Counted from the stretch's first letter, positions 35,737-46,517 are shown. The stretch: 64,000 nucleotides of DNA from Agrypnia vestita (GCA_016648135.1 JADDOH010001981.1:124001-188000), one strand, 5' to 3'. Translations and numbers: made by a program. The notes: generated from the letters alone by a model not told the origin.

Positions 35737-35908
35737 CTTTACGTATTTAGCTCCGGCAAGAATCAGCGGACCACCGTGGACTGCTTCAAGTTCGGGAGGA
35801 ATCGAGCGAGGAAGGGTTGTCGTCTGTCAGGCTGGAAAGCGACTGCTCTGGACGGTTGTCGGAGTGCTCGAGGACTTCCCAGCTGGCGGATGAGAGATGG
35901 GGTGAACT
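35737..35908 (-). other. NPF: Candidate NPF 5' untranslated first exon
   Basis: Reading leftward from a predicted start at 35908, about 172 bases of GC-rich sequence contain no ATG on the transcribed strand. They end with CGTAAAG at 35737 before the donor GTAGGC. Joined to the exon at 1275, the message would place ATCATC and then the NPF start codon shortly after the junction. The composition contrasts sharply with the AT-rich surroundings. The structure is visible in the sequence; assignment to NPF is inferred from strand, order and splice compatibility. Another minus-strand gene's first exon is the main alternative. Confidence 0.5.
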
Positions 35909-36040
35909 GTGTGGTTCGCAGGACCGGATCTAGCCTTTATAGGCGGCGGGAGCCACGCGCCTGCGCACGGTGGCCGGCAGCCGGCGGTAGCTACCTGTCG
36001 CTGCCGCGCGGGCCCGCGGGTTAGAGCCAACACCGCTGAC
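35900..36040 (-). promoter_or_regulatory. NPF: Core promoter with TATA box and initiator in a GC-rich island
   Basis: TATAAAGG lies at 35941-35934 on the minus strand and an ACAGTT initiator is centred on 35908, a spacing of about 33 bases. Upstream, 35942-36020 is rich in GC words including GCGCACGG, GCGCAGGCGCG and GGGCCCGCG. This is the strongest core-promoter signature in the window. Its link to NPF is an inference. Confidence 0.6.
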
Positions 36041-36250
36041 ATAAATCAGAAGTCCAATTAGCGTAGCCACTCCGATATCTATATCCTTCACAGTATGGTT
36101 GACGATTTGATTGATATTTGTTTCGCGGAATCCTTTATTGAATCTGTCCCGCGGATTAAAATATTCGTCCAGGCATTCACGCCAGACTTGCATTATAGCA
36201 TCAAACCTGAAATATTTTCTGTGGATATACAATATAGTAGGTTAAATTAG

Positions 36251-36438
36251 TAGCTTGTTGGTCTTGTGGTTAGGACACTGGCCTCGTGATCCAAAGGTTG
36301 CGGGTTCGAACCTCACTCCAGAATAGCAAGTTAGTCCTATTTTCATAACACAAGCGTTTAGCTTAGTTTGAAAATAGTAAGAATATTGATGTGACACGTA
36401 TTCCGTGTTCACATCTCTATTTTAGAAAAAAAAAAAAA
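36251..36438 (+). repeat. SINE family A copy, best preserved
   Basis: Head TAGCTTGTTGGTCTTGTGGT TAGGACACTGGCC, B box GGGTTCGAACCTC, body GCAAGTTAGTCCTATTTTCA ... TAGCTTAGTTTGAAAATAG, end TCACATCTCTATTTTAG and a 13-base A tail. A pol III SINE in full order. Confidence 0.9.
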
Positions 36439-36638
36439 TGGTTGGGATATTATGACATTTTTTAATTTCAATTCAATTTATTTAATAATATGTACATTAC
36501 AAACTAAGTGTTCAAGGCATATATATTATGAAAATATAACATGAAAAGAACAATATTTTCATTCAGAATATTTTGAATATGTCCAAATTTTTCTGAAAAG
36601 AACTGGATTTTTTATCACATGGACATCAATAATCAATT

Positions 36639-36928
36639 AATGTATATTATAGATGTATCACAGAGATGAAACTGTATTTTTAAGGGAGAGTAGGTAAATT
36701 ATACGCCACGTTTCGAAACGTCGCGTATAATTTAAATATATACAACTTCCAAAAATTAGAAGGTATTTTATCATGGGTGGCAATGGCGAACGTTGCATAT
36801 GTGTAAAGTGATCACTTAACCCAACTGTACGGTAGGTCGTAAGTCCTATGTACACCCAAAAAGACTTCTATACCTACTCTCCCTTAAAAATACAGTTTCG
36901 TCTCTGTGAGACCTCTATAATATACATT
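36639..36928. mobile_element. MITE family M1 copy, complete
   Basis: AATGTATATTATAGATG...CACAGAGATGAAACTGTATT is mirrored by AATACAGTTTCGTCTCTGTG and CTATAATATACATT. The inner arms also pair (AGGGAGAGTAGGTA with TACCTACTCTCCCT). Confidence 0.85.
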
Positions 36929-36960
36929 GATTAAGAACAATATTTAATTAATTAAAAATA

Positions 36961-37215
36961 TCATAAAATCCGGTCAAATGCGTAGGAGAATCCTTCTTCG
37001 GTAAACCCCTTCGACACATGAAATATATCAATACCCAAAGCGATATTGTTCAGCATAGCAGTATCTCTTCCAACAGGCATAACCGTCGGCAGGTTGGTCC
37101 TGTATATCGGAATGTGAAACAATCCATGCTGACGATGTCTAAGGTAATTATCGGGAACATACAAACCAATGCTCCGCCTAATTTCATGATGACGTTTGAG
37201 TTCAGAGGATTTTGA
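36961..37215 (-). pseudogene. LINE family 3 ORF2 C-terminus, fragment
   Basis: The minus-strand frame reads YVPDNYLRHRQHGLFHIP, then RTNLPTVMPVGRD and IDIFHVSKGF. It is the same segment as 48295-48690 and resembles the end of Jockey/CR1-like ORF2 proteins. Truncated upstream. Confidence 0.75.
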
Positions 37216-37984
37216 CAGATAACAGGTAGATAATACAGATACAAAAAATATGTAAGTAAAAATTTAAAATATAAGGTAACGGGTAATATCGTTAAATAAT
37301 AGCACGAATAAAATATATAAAATCTATACTTTATGCTATAACGTAATTGACATGATTGTTTACTGTCTGTTTAAATTTGTCTGGCGGAAGAAATGACCCG
37401 CGAAAATCGTCTGGCAATAATTAATATGAATGTGTAGTATTGTCCCATTAAACATATTAAAAAATCAGGTTTGTTATTTTTACGTTTTACTTATTCACTT
37501 TTTTGTACCTGTAGGTATTACATGTTATCTGCCAAAATCCCCCAAACTCAAATGTCACAATATCCAAACCTTATTGCCTGCTATAATATACATCTAGAGA
37601 AAATATTTCAGGTTCATTACTATTACTTAAGTGTGGCGATCGCTCGCTACACCCTCGTAACAGTATTTTTGAACGATTTTTGTTTTTGATATATTTTTAC
37701 TACGTCATTGCAGCAGTACATATATGAGAAGAGTCAAAACCTACCATGAGCAATTTATTTGGAAAATCAAAGAAAATAGTTTCACATCATGTTTATTAGA
37801 TGAATAAGCAGATTTTTAACATGCAACAACTTGAGATTTATATTTGATGTGACAGTTAACTAATATTCCGAATATTGGAGTGAGTTCAGGAATAAATAGA
37901 CATTCAAATCTAAAAAGAAAACAAAAATGTTGGCTGGATGTACTTTGATACGTTTCGAATTATTTTTTGATACATAGTATATTA
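37216..37984. other. No recognisable feature
   Basis: AT-rich, without matched repeats. Confidence 0.45.
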
Positions 37985-38251
37985 TATGGTTAAGATTATG
38001 TATGAGGCGAGTGTTGAAAGCAACAGAAATAGAGGGCGTCCGCGAAAGACCTGGCACCATCAGATACAACAAGTGTTTGAGGATGGCCCCGTTAAAAGCA
38101 GCAACAACCGTAGAACTTGTATGAGAAGATGTATGAATGTGGCCGAAGCAAAAGTGGTGTGCCAAGGTAGAAGAGTGTGGCGTTCAATCCTCTCTGCCTA
38201 TCCCTGCGGAGAACGGCGTGATGGTTAGTTAGTTAGTTATTTAGTTAGTTT
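37985..38251 (+). mobile_element. LINE family 2, 5'-truncated copy
   Basis: The frame 37986-38228 reads MVKIMYEASVESN, RGRPRKTWHHQIQ and VWRSILSAYPCGE before running into a (TTAG)n tail. A TAGTATATT word on both sides (37976 and about 38253) is a plausible short target duplication. Confidence 0.82.
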
Positions 38252-38426
38252 TTAGTATATTTTTTAACATATTGTTGCAAGTGTATTTTTTAAAATTATA
38301 TTTGAGGTTGATAGCTTTTTAGTACGTTATTTAATTAGCATTTTTATAATGATATACGCCGCCAGCACATGCAGAACGTCGTTTGTTTTATATTATTATA
38401 TTAATTAAACGATAATAGGAAGTAAT

Positions 38427-38599
38427 AAAAAAAATTCACGCTTCAACAGGCCAGGAGGGCCCAATTACAGAAGCGAAATACATCACAAAATACCCAGGCT
38501 TGAGTAAATCACACAGATTAAATTGTGACCTCACCGGGAATCGAATCCGGAACCCTCGGTGTGGGAAGCCAGTGTCATACCCACTGCGCTACGAGGGCA
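38427..38599 (-). repeat. SINE family B copy, well preserved
   Basis: The minus strand reads GCCCTCGTAGCGCAGTGGGT ATGACACTGGC (A-box region), GGATTCGATTCCCGG (B box), GTGAGGTCAC, then CTCAAGCCTGGGTATTTTG and GGCCTGTTGAAGCGTG with an A-rich tail. Confidence 0.9.
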
Positions 38600-38654
38600 T
38601 AAAATTATTTCATCTTTGTTATTCATTGATAAAAGAATTTAACTAAATAAAAAA

Positions 38655-38875
38655 ACATTATAGAAGTCTCATAGAGTCGAAGCTACGAGTACAAAAAACA
38701 TGTGTGGAAGTCTTTTTATGAGGGATATCTTTTTAGATGGCCCAGGACTTACAACATATTTGAGCTGGCTTAAGAGATCACTCTACACAATGCAACGTTC
38801 ACCAATTCTCTCGTAAAGCTTCCACACGTTTATCATATTCGTAGCTTCGTTTCTGTGAGACTTCTGTAATTTATC
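38655..38875. mobile_element. MITE family M1 copy, short
   Basis: CATTATAGAAGTCTCATAGA and TTCTGTGAGACTTCTGTAAT are inverted ends. The body keeps AGAGATCACTCTACACAATG. About 220 bp, so internally deleted relative to 20604-20947. Confidence 0.8.
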
Positions 38876-39060
38876 CTAATTAATTAATCATACCTCTGGG
38901 AAAAAAATTCAGTAACTGTGTTCTTAGAACATACATGTTTTTATACAAACATTGTTGAATTTTATTAAATTAAGTTTGGTATAAAATCGATTTAAATTTA
39001 ACAAAATTTATTTCATTTTATTGAAATTATTTTTTTTTATATATCTGAAAAATTGCCTTT

Positions 39061-39251
39061 TTAAAAAATAGAGATGCGTACACTTAACATGTATCACATC
39101 AATATTCTTACAATTTTTCAAAACTACGTAAAGCGTTTGTGCTATCAAAGTGGAACTAACTTGTACGTTTACCAGAACGATGCTCAAACCCTGACCACTT
39201 TGTGATTGATTGGTCAGGGTTTGAGCCTTAACCACTACACCAGTAGTCTAC
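39061..39251 (-). repeat. SINE family A copy with rearranged head
   Basis: The body TAGAGATGCGTACAC, ATCACATCAATATTCTTAC and AGCGTTTGTGCTATC is family A. The head carries an inverted duplication (CTCAAACCCTGACCA near 39182 and TGGTCAGGGTTTGAG near 39212) in place of a clean B box. Confidence 0.7.
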
Positions 39252-40185
39252 TGGGATGTATGGACTGATGTATTGGAGGTTTTATTTTATATAAGTTTTT
39301 TGTTATAGTTTTAACAAAATAAAATTTAAAAACTGCAACAAAGCAAATAATGCCACCTTCAAAGCAGCCTAGTGATAGGATAAAGGATAAAAATGGTATA
39401 AATTAATATTTAACATGATTTGATTTATTGACGTCTTGTTTAGTATGTTGTGGATGTTATTGGTTATTATATCGTTCGTATGAATGGAAGTGCAAACGAG
39501 AATATTAGATGTAAACAATTTATATAATAAAATTGTCAGAGCTATTATTCTCTGGATACAGCATGATTCAAGGATGTGTTCCTTTAACGTGACTAAAACA
39601 ATTAAAACATTATGATCATTTTGATATTCGTATTTTGTAATAAATCTCCAGACTGTGGGTTGAGACAATATCAACGTAAAAATAAACATTATGCATGGAG
39701 ATAAAATTATTTACGGAATGTAATTAAAATATTCCCAACCCTTATTACGGTCACATTAAAAAAAATATATATTTTATACAGGGTTTTATCTTTTTCAAGA
39801 TTTTTTACACATACCTACAAAATGTGTATTCAGTGAGTTCCCCAGTAAAATTTGTTTGAATACCGTGATAGAAATAGTAAAACATTTTTCAGATGCACGC
39901 ATATTAAAGCCTGAGTTAGACGTTAACTGATTTTGAAGTTAAATATTTGTGACAAAATATTATTAAACAATTGCAACAATCTTCCCATCGAGACACGCCG
40001 TATTAATAATTCTGAAATAAATATTCAGATTCATTATTCATTCAAATAATTCAGAAAAAAAAGAAAGAAAAAATAAAAATTCAGAAAAAAATTAAATGAT
40101 TAAAACATTTTTTAAATCAAACATAGATTCATAAACCGTTTAAAATTAAAAAAAATCATTTTATAAATTTGCTATTATATTTATA
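39252..40185. other. No recognisable gene
   Basis: The ORF at 39369-39689 (minus) is AT-driven and has no family signature. Confidence 0.4.
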
Positions 40186-40723
40186 CAGGGTTATTTGGAA
40201 AACATTAATAACCTTGTAGGACTATATTCCTGCCATGATTATGAATCGAAAATGTTCAAGCTATCATGACCTAATATCAATAGTTAAGGAGATATGCGAC
40301 ATCAAAGTTTGCATTTTTTTTTCAATATTTCTTACTTATTTTTTTTAAAACGTTGAAGTATCATTACAGTAACTTATATCGAACATGAAAAATTTATTCC
40401 CTTTAATACAAGTCAAGTAAAAAAATAAAAACCTTCAAATTCCAATTGGGAAACATTCCAATTGGAATTTTTTCAGAATTTTAATAATTTTACTTAACTT
40501 GTATTGAAACAAATGATTTTTTTATAATTGATATTAGTTACTGTAATGATAGTCCAGCGTTTTAGAAAAAATAAGTCAGAAATATTGAAAAAAAATGCAA
40601 ACTTTGATGTCGCATATCTCCATAACTATTAATATTAGGTCATGATAGCTTAAACACTTTCGTCTCATAATCAAGTCAGGAGTATAGTCCTGCGAGGTTA
40701 TTAATGTTTTTCAAATAACCCTA
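40186..40723. mobile_element. Fully palindromic MITE (CAGGGTTATTTG ends, TA target)
   Basis: CAGGGTTATTTGGAAAACAT at the left and ATGTTTTTCAAATAACCCTA at the right, each beside TA. Complementarity runs through the whole 538 bases (for example GGAGATATGCGACATCAAAG is answered by CTTTGATGTCGCATATCTCC). The centre holds TTCCAATTGGGAA. Non-coding. Confidence 0.9.
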
Positions 40724-41961
40724 TATATTCTGACTATCTTTATTAACACCCGTATTATCTCCCACGCTAGTAGTTATTTACAGTATAAGAACTGAAGCTC
40801 CCTCGTCAGACACAAGAGTTCTTCTTTACTGATGAGGTCAATATTATTAAAAAAGCTAAAAAAAAATGTCAATGTAATAAGTTATTATATAAGATTGTAA
40901 TATACACCATACATTTAATGTATGATTATAATTATGATAGAAATATTTTGGGATATATATTATTTCTAGGAATATCGTAGAAATATGAGTTATGCATAGC
41001 TTATTTCACATTACTGACTACTCTTCGCTGACATTTTTAAAAACTCATACTTTAACGTTTTGTTTCATTTTCATTACCTTGCCAGTAGAGGGATCGACAC
41101 CAGGTGCCTCCAAAACATTTTTGATTATGTATTTTTTACTATAATTTATATATTTTTATCATCAAATTATGATAGTACTGATATTAAAATTTATTTTTAA
41201 AAGTTACCCCTGTTGAAAATTATGAAAAAATTACAAAAAAGAAATTTGTAAACATTTTCACATTTAAATAAAAATGAAGTTAAAATTCCCGCTCGTCCCG
41301 CGGAAGATTTTTGAATAACTTTTTAATTTAACTGAATTTAATAATATTTCTTTCGAACCAGACAAATATACCTATTACAAGAGTTGATCAATACATGTAT
41401 TTTGAGACATCTACATCATTTATTTTTCGACTATTTCATCGAAAATTCTAATTTATTAAAATGTCTTCAGTGAAATAAGTGATATTTGACTAATTATCAA
41501 CCAGTGAGTGGTCAGTCACCAAGAACTGCAATTCCTACGAAAACCAGGAAATTAACCAGATCAAGGTACGTCATGGGCTATCGAGAAAATAGTGATAATG
41601 ATGATGATAATATTTTCTTACAATACAGAGAAGATTAAAAACGAACCAAAAATAAATTACACGCAATCCCAATAATAATAATTTCGTTGTCTGTCTGTCC
41701 GTCCGTCCGTCTGTCTATCTGTCTGTCCCCGTAACTTCTTGTAACGTCCATAACGAATTTTTTTTAAATAAAATAAATAAATATTTATTTCTTAGGAACC
41801 GACATGTAAAAGAACCGTCATTTTTGACGGGTTACAGCTAGTATAAAAATATGATTAAGAAAATTTATAAATACCTACTTACCATGGAAAAACCTTTCCA
41901 TTCAAAGGATAATTGGACCCTCATGCCGTATGCATAACACAGAGGTAAAGCCATATATTCA
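40724..41961. other. No gene; LINE-tail-like simple repeats
   Basis: It contains a GTCT/GTCC tetranucleotide run (41689-41728) and the tail-like segment GACGGGTTACAGCTAGTATA near 41836. This suggests a decayed retroelement 3' end like R2 and R3. No exon was found. Confidence 0.5.
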
Positions 41962-42598
41962 CTAGGGGACAAATCGCGCAACATTCCGGGCGGCATATCG
42001 CATCAACATCTACGCTCATGTTTCGGGGACAATGACGCGGTCATTTGACGTGTACATACCGGGACTCGCATATAACTTGTCGCGGAATTGTCGCATAAAA
42101 AGGGTTATGATGTTTAGTGCTGCGTATCTATTTATTCTAACGAGTTTATCGAAAAGTAAGAGCAGAAAAAGGTGGTGGGTGCGAAAGTATTTACTGCAAA
42201 GGAAAAGAAGGATGGATATTCTATGCGATCTTCGAATGTTTGACAGATCATTTGTCAATTTCATTCGAATGACAACAACTGATTTTGAAAATTTATTACA
42301 CATGATCGCGTCTTCCATAGCCAAGTAAGACAATATTACGGAACGCTGTTTTATATCACATCATATAGCATATGTAACTGTAGAGCGTGCATCTCAGCTT
42401 GTCAACATACCATGTGGTACTGACGCGCAGTACAATGTCTCCGTGTGCTCGCTCGGGTACCGTGCGCATGGCAACGTTGCCGCGGCACGTAGAAATGCCG
42501 CGCTCTGTTGCGCGCGACGTCGCGGAACTGCGCGCGACGTTGCAGCGTCACGCAGACTCTATGCCGCGCGTGATGTTGAGGGACTATTTGTCCCCTAG
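41962..42598. mobile_element. PIF/Harbinger deletion derivative
   Basis: CTAGGGGACAAAT at 41962 is answered by ATTTGTCCCCTAG ending at 42598, with weaker inner matches (CAACAT, GCGGCAT). Inside, exon 1 of the transposase is kept, but the DDE domain is gone and is replaced by a GC-rich 3' region with repeated GCGCGACGT words (42515-42542). Confidence 0.8.
42032..42328 (+). pseudogene. PIF/Harbinger (HARBI1-like) nuclease, N-terminal exon only
   Basis: This is the first exon of a Harbinger-superfamily transposase, the DDE nuclease family that includes HARBI1. The 98-residue frame ends with RKRWWVRKYLLQR, then LCDLRMFDRSFVNFIRM and DFENLLHMIASSIAK. This matches the conserved N-terminal block preceding the nuclease domain. 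The last codon runs directly into GTAAG, so an exon-intron boundary may underlie the end. All three catalytic acidic residues are missing, so no active enzyme can be made from this copy. Family call firm; intron inference moderate. Confidence 0.78.
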
Positions 42599-42958
42599 TT
42601 AATATGTGGCTTAAGCCATTTATTTTTGACAATACCACGCGCTACTTAAATGTTCCCAGTAGCCAAGTGATCGATTGGCCCGCAAATAAATGATAGTATA
42701 CATTAAATATTGACATCGGATTTGTGAGACAATCATGTAAATGTAAATGTTACTGCAAATTGAAATGGCAAGATAAACTCAGTGATGGTGAGTTCGAAGA
42801 AACATAAATAATAAAAAAACGTTAACGCCACAGTTCTTTAGCGAATATTTCTAAGAGTTGGCCATTTAGTCAGAATGACAGGAAGCAAGACAGCAGACTA
42901 CGAAAAAAAAACGGCCCAGGGTAAACGCTCATATGGGCGCCAAAACAAATAATCCAAG
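42599..42958. other. No recognisable feature
   Basis: Short anonymous spacer. Confidence 0.4.
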
Positions 42959-43323
42959 TGTTCCGAACAATCTAGAAAATTTTAAAAACATTTGGAAAAT
43001 ATATCTAAAAACATTCGAAAATCCATAACATCTACAAAGTGACAGCTGCGAATAAGTCATAGGTAAAGCGAAACAGAGAGTGATGGATGATTTCAGTGTG
43101 GATGTTGACCAGTGATAAAGTAGTAAGAGAAGTGTTTGAGAGCCATTTATACGACGTAATTCAGAATTACAAGAGACAAGTGGAAGATTTTCTGATGATT
43201 TAGTGTGAATTACAGAATTCCAGTCTCCAGTTTAATTCGTGTTCAGTGACTTTTTGTGGTAATTAAAACATGACTTGATTTCGAGTGCATCTTTTTATCT
43301 CCCTCCGCCGTGATCCCGTGACA
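42959..43323 (+). mobile_element. Candidate solo LTR with 10-bp-phased GAA array
   Basis: It opens TGTTCCGAACAA and ends CCCGTGACA, giving TG...CA limits. The 3' part (TTCAGTGACTTTTTGT ... CCCGTGACA) is homologous to the end of 58830-59340 (AAGTGACTTTGTAC ... GGCACGTGACA). GAA triplets at 42965, 42975 and 42995 share one 10-bp register. No target duplication was seen, so the left edge is uncertain. Confidence 0.5.
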
Positions 43324-43684
43324 ATATATGTATATGTAAAAGTTATTTGTTGGAAGTACGGTGGAAACAATTTCTTAAAATTGCTATGTATTTTGGCATG
43401 ACACTGAATGTAAATAATAAAAACGAAAAATACTCTTCGATCATCTGGGTAACCACAATCGTGAGAGGCAGTCTTCCTCGGACACAAGGAAAACCCGAAG
43501 ATATAAAACATAACTTTTTTTTATTTATTTAATTGATAATACATATAATATTTTATTACAAAGATAGCTAGCAAATATTAACAATTCAATTTTTTTTATA
43601 TGTTATACCTCACCAAAAACAATTTTGACTCTAATGTGTGAGGAGGAACATATTTAAAATATAACTCTTTAAAAACGTAAAATT

Positions 43685-43735
43685 TAACTAAGACAAATTA
43701 TAGAAGTCTCACAGAGATGAACTGTGTTCTTAGAA
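43685..43735 (+). repeat. MITE family M1 fragment
   Basis: GACAAATTATAGAAGTCTCA CAGAGATGAA is a terminal M1 repeat. It is followed by the module ACTGTGTTCTTAGAACATAC that accompanies M1 elsewhere (38915, 52500, 52805). Confidence 0.75.
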
Positions 43736-44988
43736 CATACCTACACATAAAAATATTGTAAAATTTAACATTTGTTTGTTATCGAGGATGGCTGGGATAA
43801 TTTTGATACAATTTCCGCTATTTCTCCGGAAAAATTATTTATCATTACCTACTCATCCTGTACATGTGAAATGTATAGGCTACAAACAAACAAACAAACA
43901 AGCAAGCAGCAAGGACTTTCACATGTTTGTATCTTTGGCTCATTTTTTTTCTCTTACATTCTTTTCATTTGTCAATTTGCAATAATTTTTTTATATGTTT
44001 CAAATCATTTAACCACAAAGAAAAGAAAAAGAAATTATACTGATTACCACAAATAAATACATACTCAAATTTATTTCCTTTAGGCTTTCCTGTCATCGAT
44101 CACATCCTTTTTCGATATTACATTATTTGTTCTATTTTGAAAAAAAGGTTTTTCTAAAACACCGACAGTGGCCGCGCGGCCACTATCGGTAGTTTTTGCT
44201 AGTATTATTACATTGCATCACTGTGTGTGGCACATCTCATGTAAAACAATGTATATATCTGTTGAATAATAAATATTTATGTTGTCTCACTATTTAACCT
44301 TTAACTGATTAAAGCGTTATTTTCAGTTGGCCAATCCATTTCAACTGGTTGCTTGACCAACTCAGAATTTTCTTTCTGTGCATTCCCTTATGTTTTGGTA
44401 GCACAAAACTAAATTTTTAAACCTTTTTTTTGTACGGTTCAAAAATGGCGGCCATTGTTGTTTTACTCCGAAAGCTGTTTTTCGTATTTTTAGGTATCAG
44501 TAATTTTCTAAATTACTCAGAACTGGCTCTTTTTCTACTTTTTGAATAAATGCATTGTGTTCAGTATAATCTGGTCTACAAATTGAAGACCTATATACTT
44601 ACGTAATGTGTTTTTGTTCATGTGAGTAGGTACTGTTTGTAGCCAATGTTATTGTACTTGAATGAACAAAATTCAATTTTCGTAGGACAATTTCTCAAAG
44701 AAGGAATAGTCTAGCAGCCTTAAGTTTTTCTGTGCGTTTATATACAGGAGTAAAGATACTTTATATAAAATATCAATGGTGAGTATCTTACCTTTTAAAA
44801 AATACATCCTCTTCAAAACTGAATTTTAGATTTTTTTTTAATTTTTCATCTGCTTTATCTCTGTTGGTAGACCAGATAAAATTCAGAAAATTTATTGATG
44901 GAATGGATTGACGCTAGTTAAAGGTGTTCATAGAATTGATATTGTAATAGATCTGAGGAACGTATGTCGCGACGCCAGAAAGAGACGG
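43736..44988. other. No gene; one palindrome and a (CAAA)n run
   Basis: ACAAACAAACAAACAAGCAA lies at about 43882, and the palindrome at 44154 is listed separately. No supported exon. Confidence 0.45.
44154..44199. repeat. GC-rich palindrome
   Basis: ACCGACAGTGGCCG is followed by CG and then CGGCCACTATCGGT, mirrored with one mismatch; AAAAC/GTTTT extends the arms. A related CCACTATCGGCCGCGC occurs at 19559. Confidence 0.75.
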
Positions 44989-45120
44989 CATGACAGAGAG
45001 AGAGAAGGTATAAAAGGCGCGTGAATGTCGAGTCGCTCTCTTTCACTACCATTGTTATTCAGACCGCATCTTACTGTACACCGTTTGTCTAAACCGTTAT
45101 TGTCACCCAATAAACACTTA
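44989..45120 (+). promoter_or_regulatory. TATA promoter followed by a nearby poly(A) signal (LTR-like)
   Basis: TATAAAAGGCGCG near 45010 is followed about 100 bases later by AATAAA (45109-45114). That compact pairing is typical of an LTR (U3-R-U5). The GA-rich AGAGAGAGAGAAGG precedes the TATA. LTR ends were not resolved (TG at 44925 and TATTGCA near 45175 are candidates). Confidence 0.4.
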
Positions 45121-45544
45121 CGAGAAGCAAGTCTTTACTTGGAGTTCCCTCATCCCGAAAGAAGAGTATTGCAGATATATATCTTTCTGGCTCAGAAAAT
45201 GCTTATAAGCTTCATCAAGGAAAATGTAAGTAATATTAAAAAGTATTTTATTTAATCTGTAAAAAGTAATCATTTAATGATTCATAATTATTTGTTAGCT
45301 AAATAACATTTGTACTATACACATGCTGAGTTATTTTATCACTATAATTTTGAAAGGAGCCGTCTCTTTTCCTCGGTGGTGAGCAAAGTTCCATCGGATC
45401 GATACCATATTTATTTATATATCTTTATTTAGTTAATGATACATTGCTTATCATTAGCTAATATTAAAAAAACATTATATATATATGAAGGATTATTTTC
45501 TAGGATAACCCGCGTATTGTAGTCTTGAGAAAGACTGATATTGT

Positions 45545-45592
45545 ACCCAACGTTTCGGACAGATAGCACTGGCCATTTTCAAAGGGATTTTG
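45545..45592 (-). ncRNA. Hammerhead-ribozyme-like motif 10 (left arm)
   Basis: The minus strand reads CTTTGAAAATGGCCAGTGCT ATCTGTCC, then GAAACGTTGGGTA. The GAAAC box is intact; the 5' box is degraded. Confidence 0.4.
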
Positions 45593-45719
45593 CGCCTTGT
45601 ATTTCGAGTTCTGTTTTGAATTGATGGCAAGCACACCCGTTCACTCCAGAAGTCGAGATCCAAGTGAAACCTAATGCGAGGCTAATTGCTGAGTTTACTT
45701 TGTGATCTGGTAATTCTTC

Positions 45720-46517
45720 TATTATTGTTATTGTTATTGTTATTGTTATTGTTATTGTTATTGTTATTGTTATTGTTATTGTTATTGTTATTGTTATTGT
45801 TATTGTTATTGTTATTGTTATTGTTATTGTTATTGTTATTGTTATTGTTATTGTATTGTTATTGTTATTGTTATTGTTATTGTTATTGTTATTGTTATTG
45901 TTATTGTTATTGTTATTGTTATTGTTATTGTTATTGTTATTGTTATTGTTATTGTTATTGTTATTGTTATTGTTATTGTTATTGTTATTGTTATTGTGAT
46001 TGTTTTATTGTTATTGTTATTGTTTTATTGTTATTGTTATTGTTATTGTTATTGTTATTGTTATTGTTATTGTTATTGTTATTGTTATTGTTATTGTTAT
46101 TGTTATTGTTATTGTTATTGTTATTGTTATTGTTATTGTTATTGTTATTGTTATTGTTATTGTTATTGTTATTGTTATTGTATATTGTTATTGTTATTGT
46201 TATTGTTATTGTTATTGTTATTGTTATTGTTATTGTTATTGTTATTGTTATTGTTATTGTTATTGTTATTGTTATTGTTATTGTTATTGTTATTGTTATT
46301 GTTATTGTTAGTGTTATTGTTATTGTTATTGTTATTGTTATTGTTATTGTTATTGTTATTGTTATTGTTATTGTTATTGTTATTGTTATTGTTATTGTTA
46401 TTGTTATTGTTATTGTTATTGTTATTGTTATTGTTATTGTTATTGTTATTGTTATTGTTATTGTTATTGTTATTGTTATTGTTATTGTTATTGTTATTGT
46501 TATTGTTATTGTTGTTG
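45720..46517 (+). repeat. (TTATTG)n hexanucleotide array, about 130 units
   Basis: Nearly pure TTATTG repeats. Interruptions are a two-base loss near 45853, GTGATTGTTTTATTG near 45997-46030, GTATATTG near 46180 and a G substitution near 46310. The array ends GTTGTTGTTAG. Confidence 0.97.

Noticed and set aside
35776..36232. Several overlapping ORFs in the GC-rich island
   Set aside because: High GC content lowers stop frequency. None has a family signature, and the segment is better explained as a promoter and untranslated leader.
41689..41728. GTCTGTCC repeats as a CRISPR-like array
   Set aside because: It is a simple tetranucleotide run without spacers, common in LINE tails.
42017..42045. 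ATGTTTCGGGGACAATGACG as a minus-strand hammerhead remnant
   Set aside because: Only the GAAAC half matches. It lies inside the Harbinger element and spans the start of its exon, so chance resemblance is likely.
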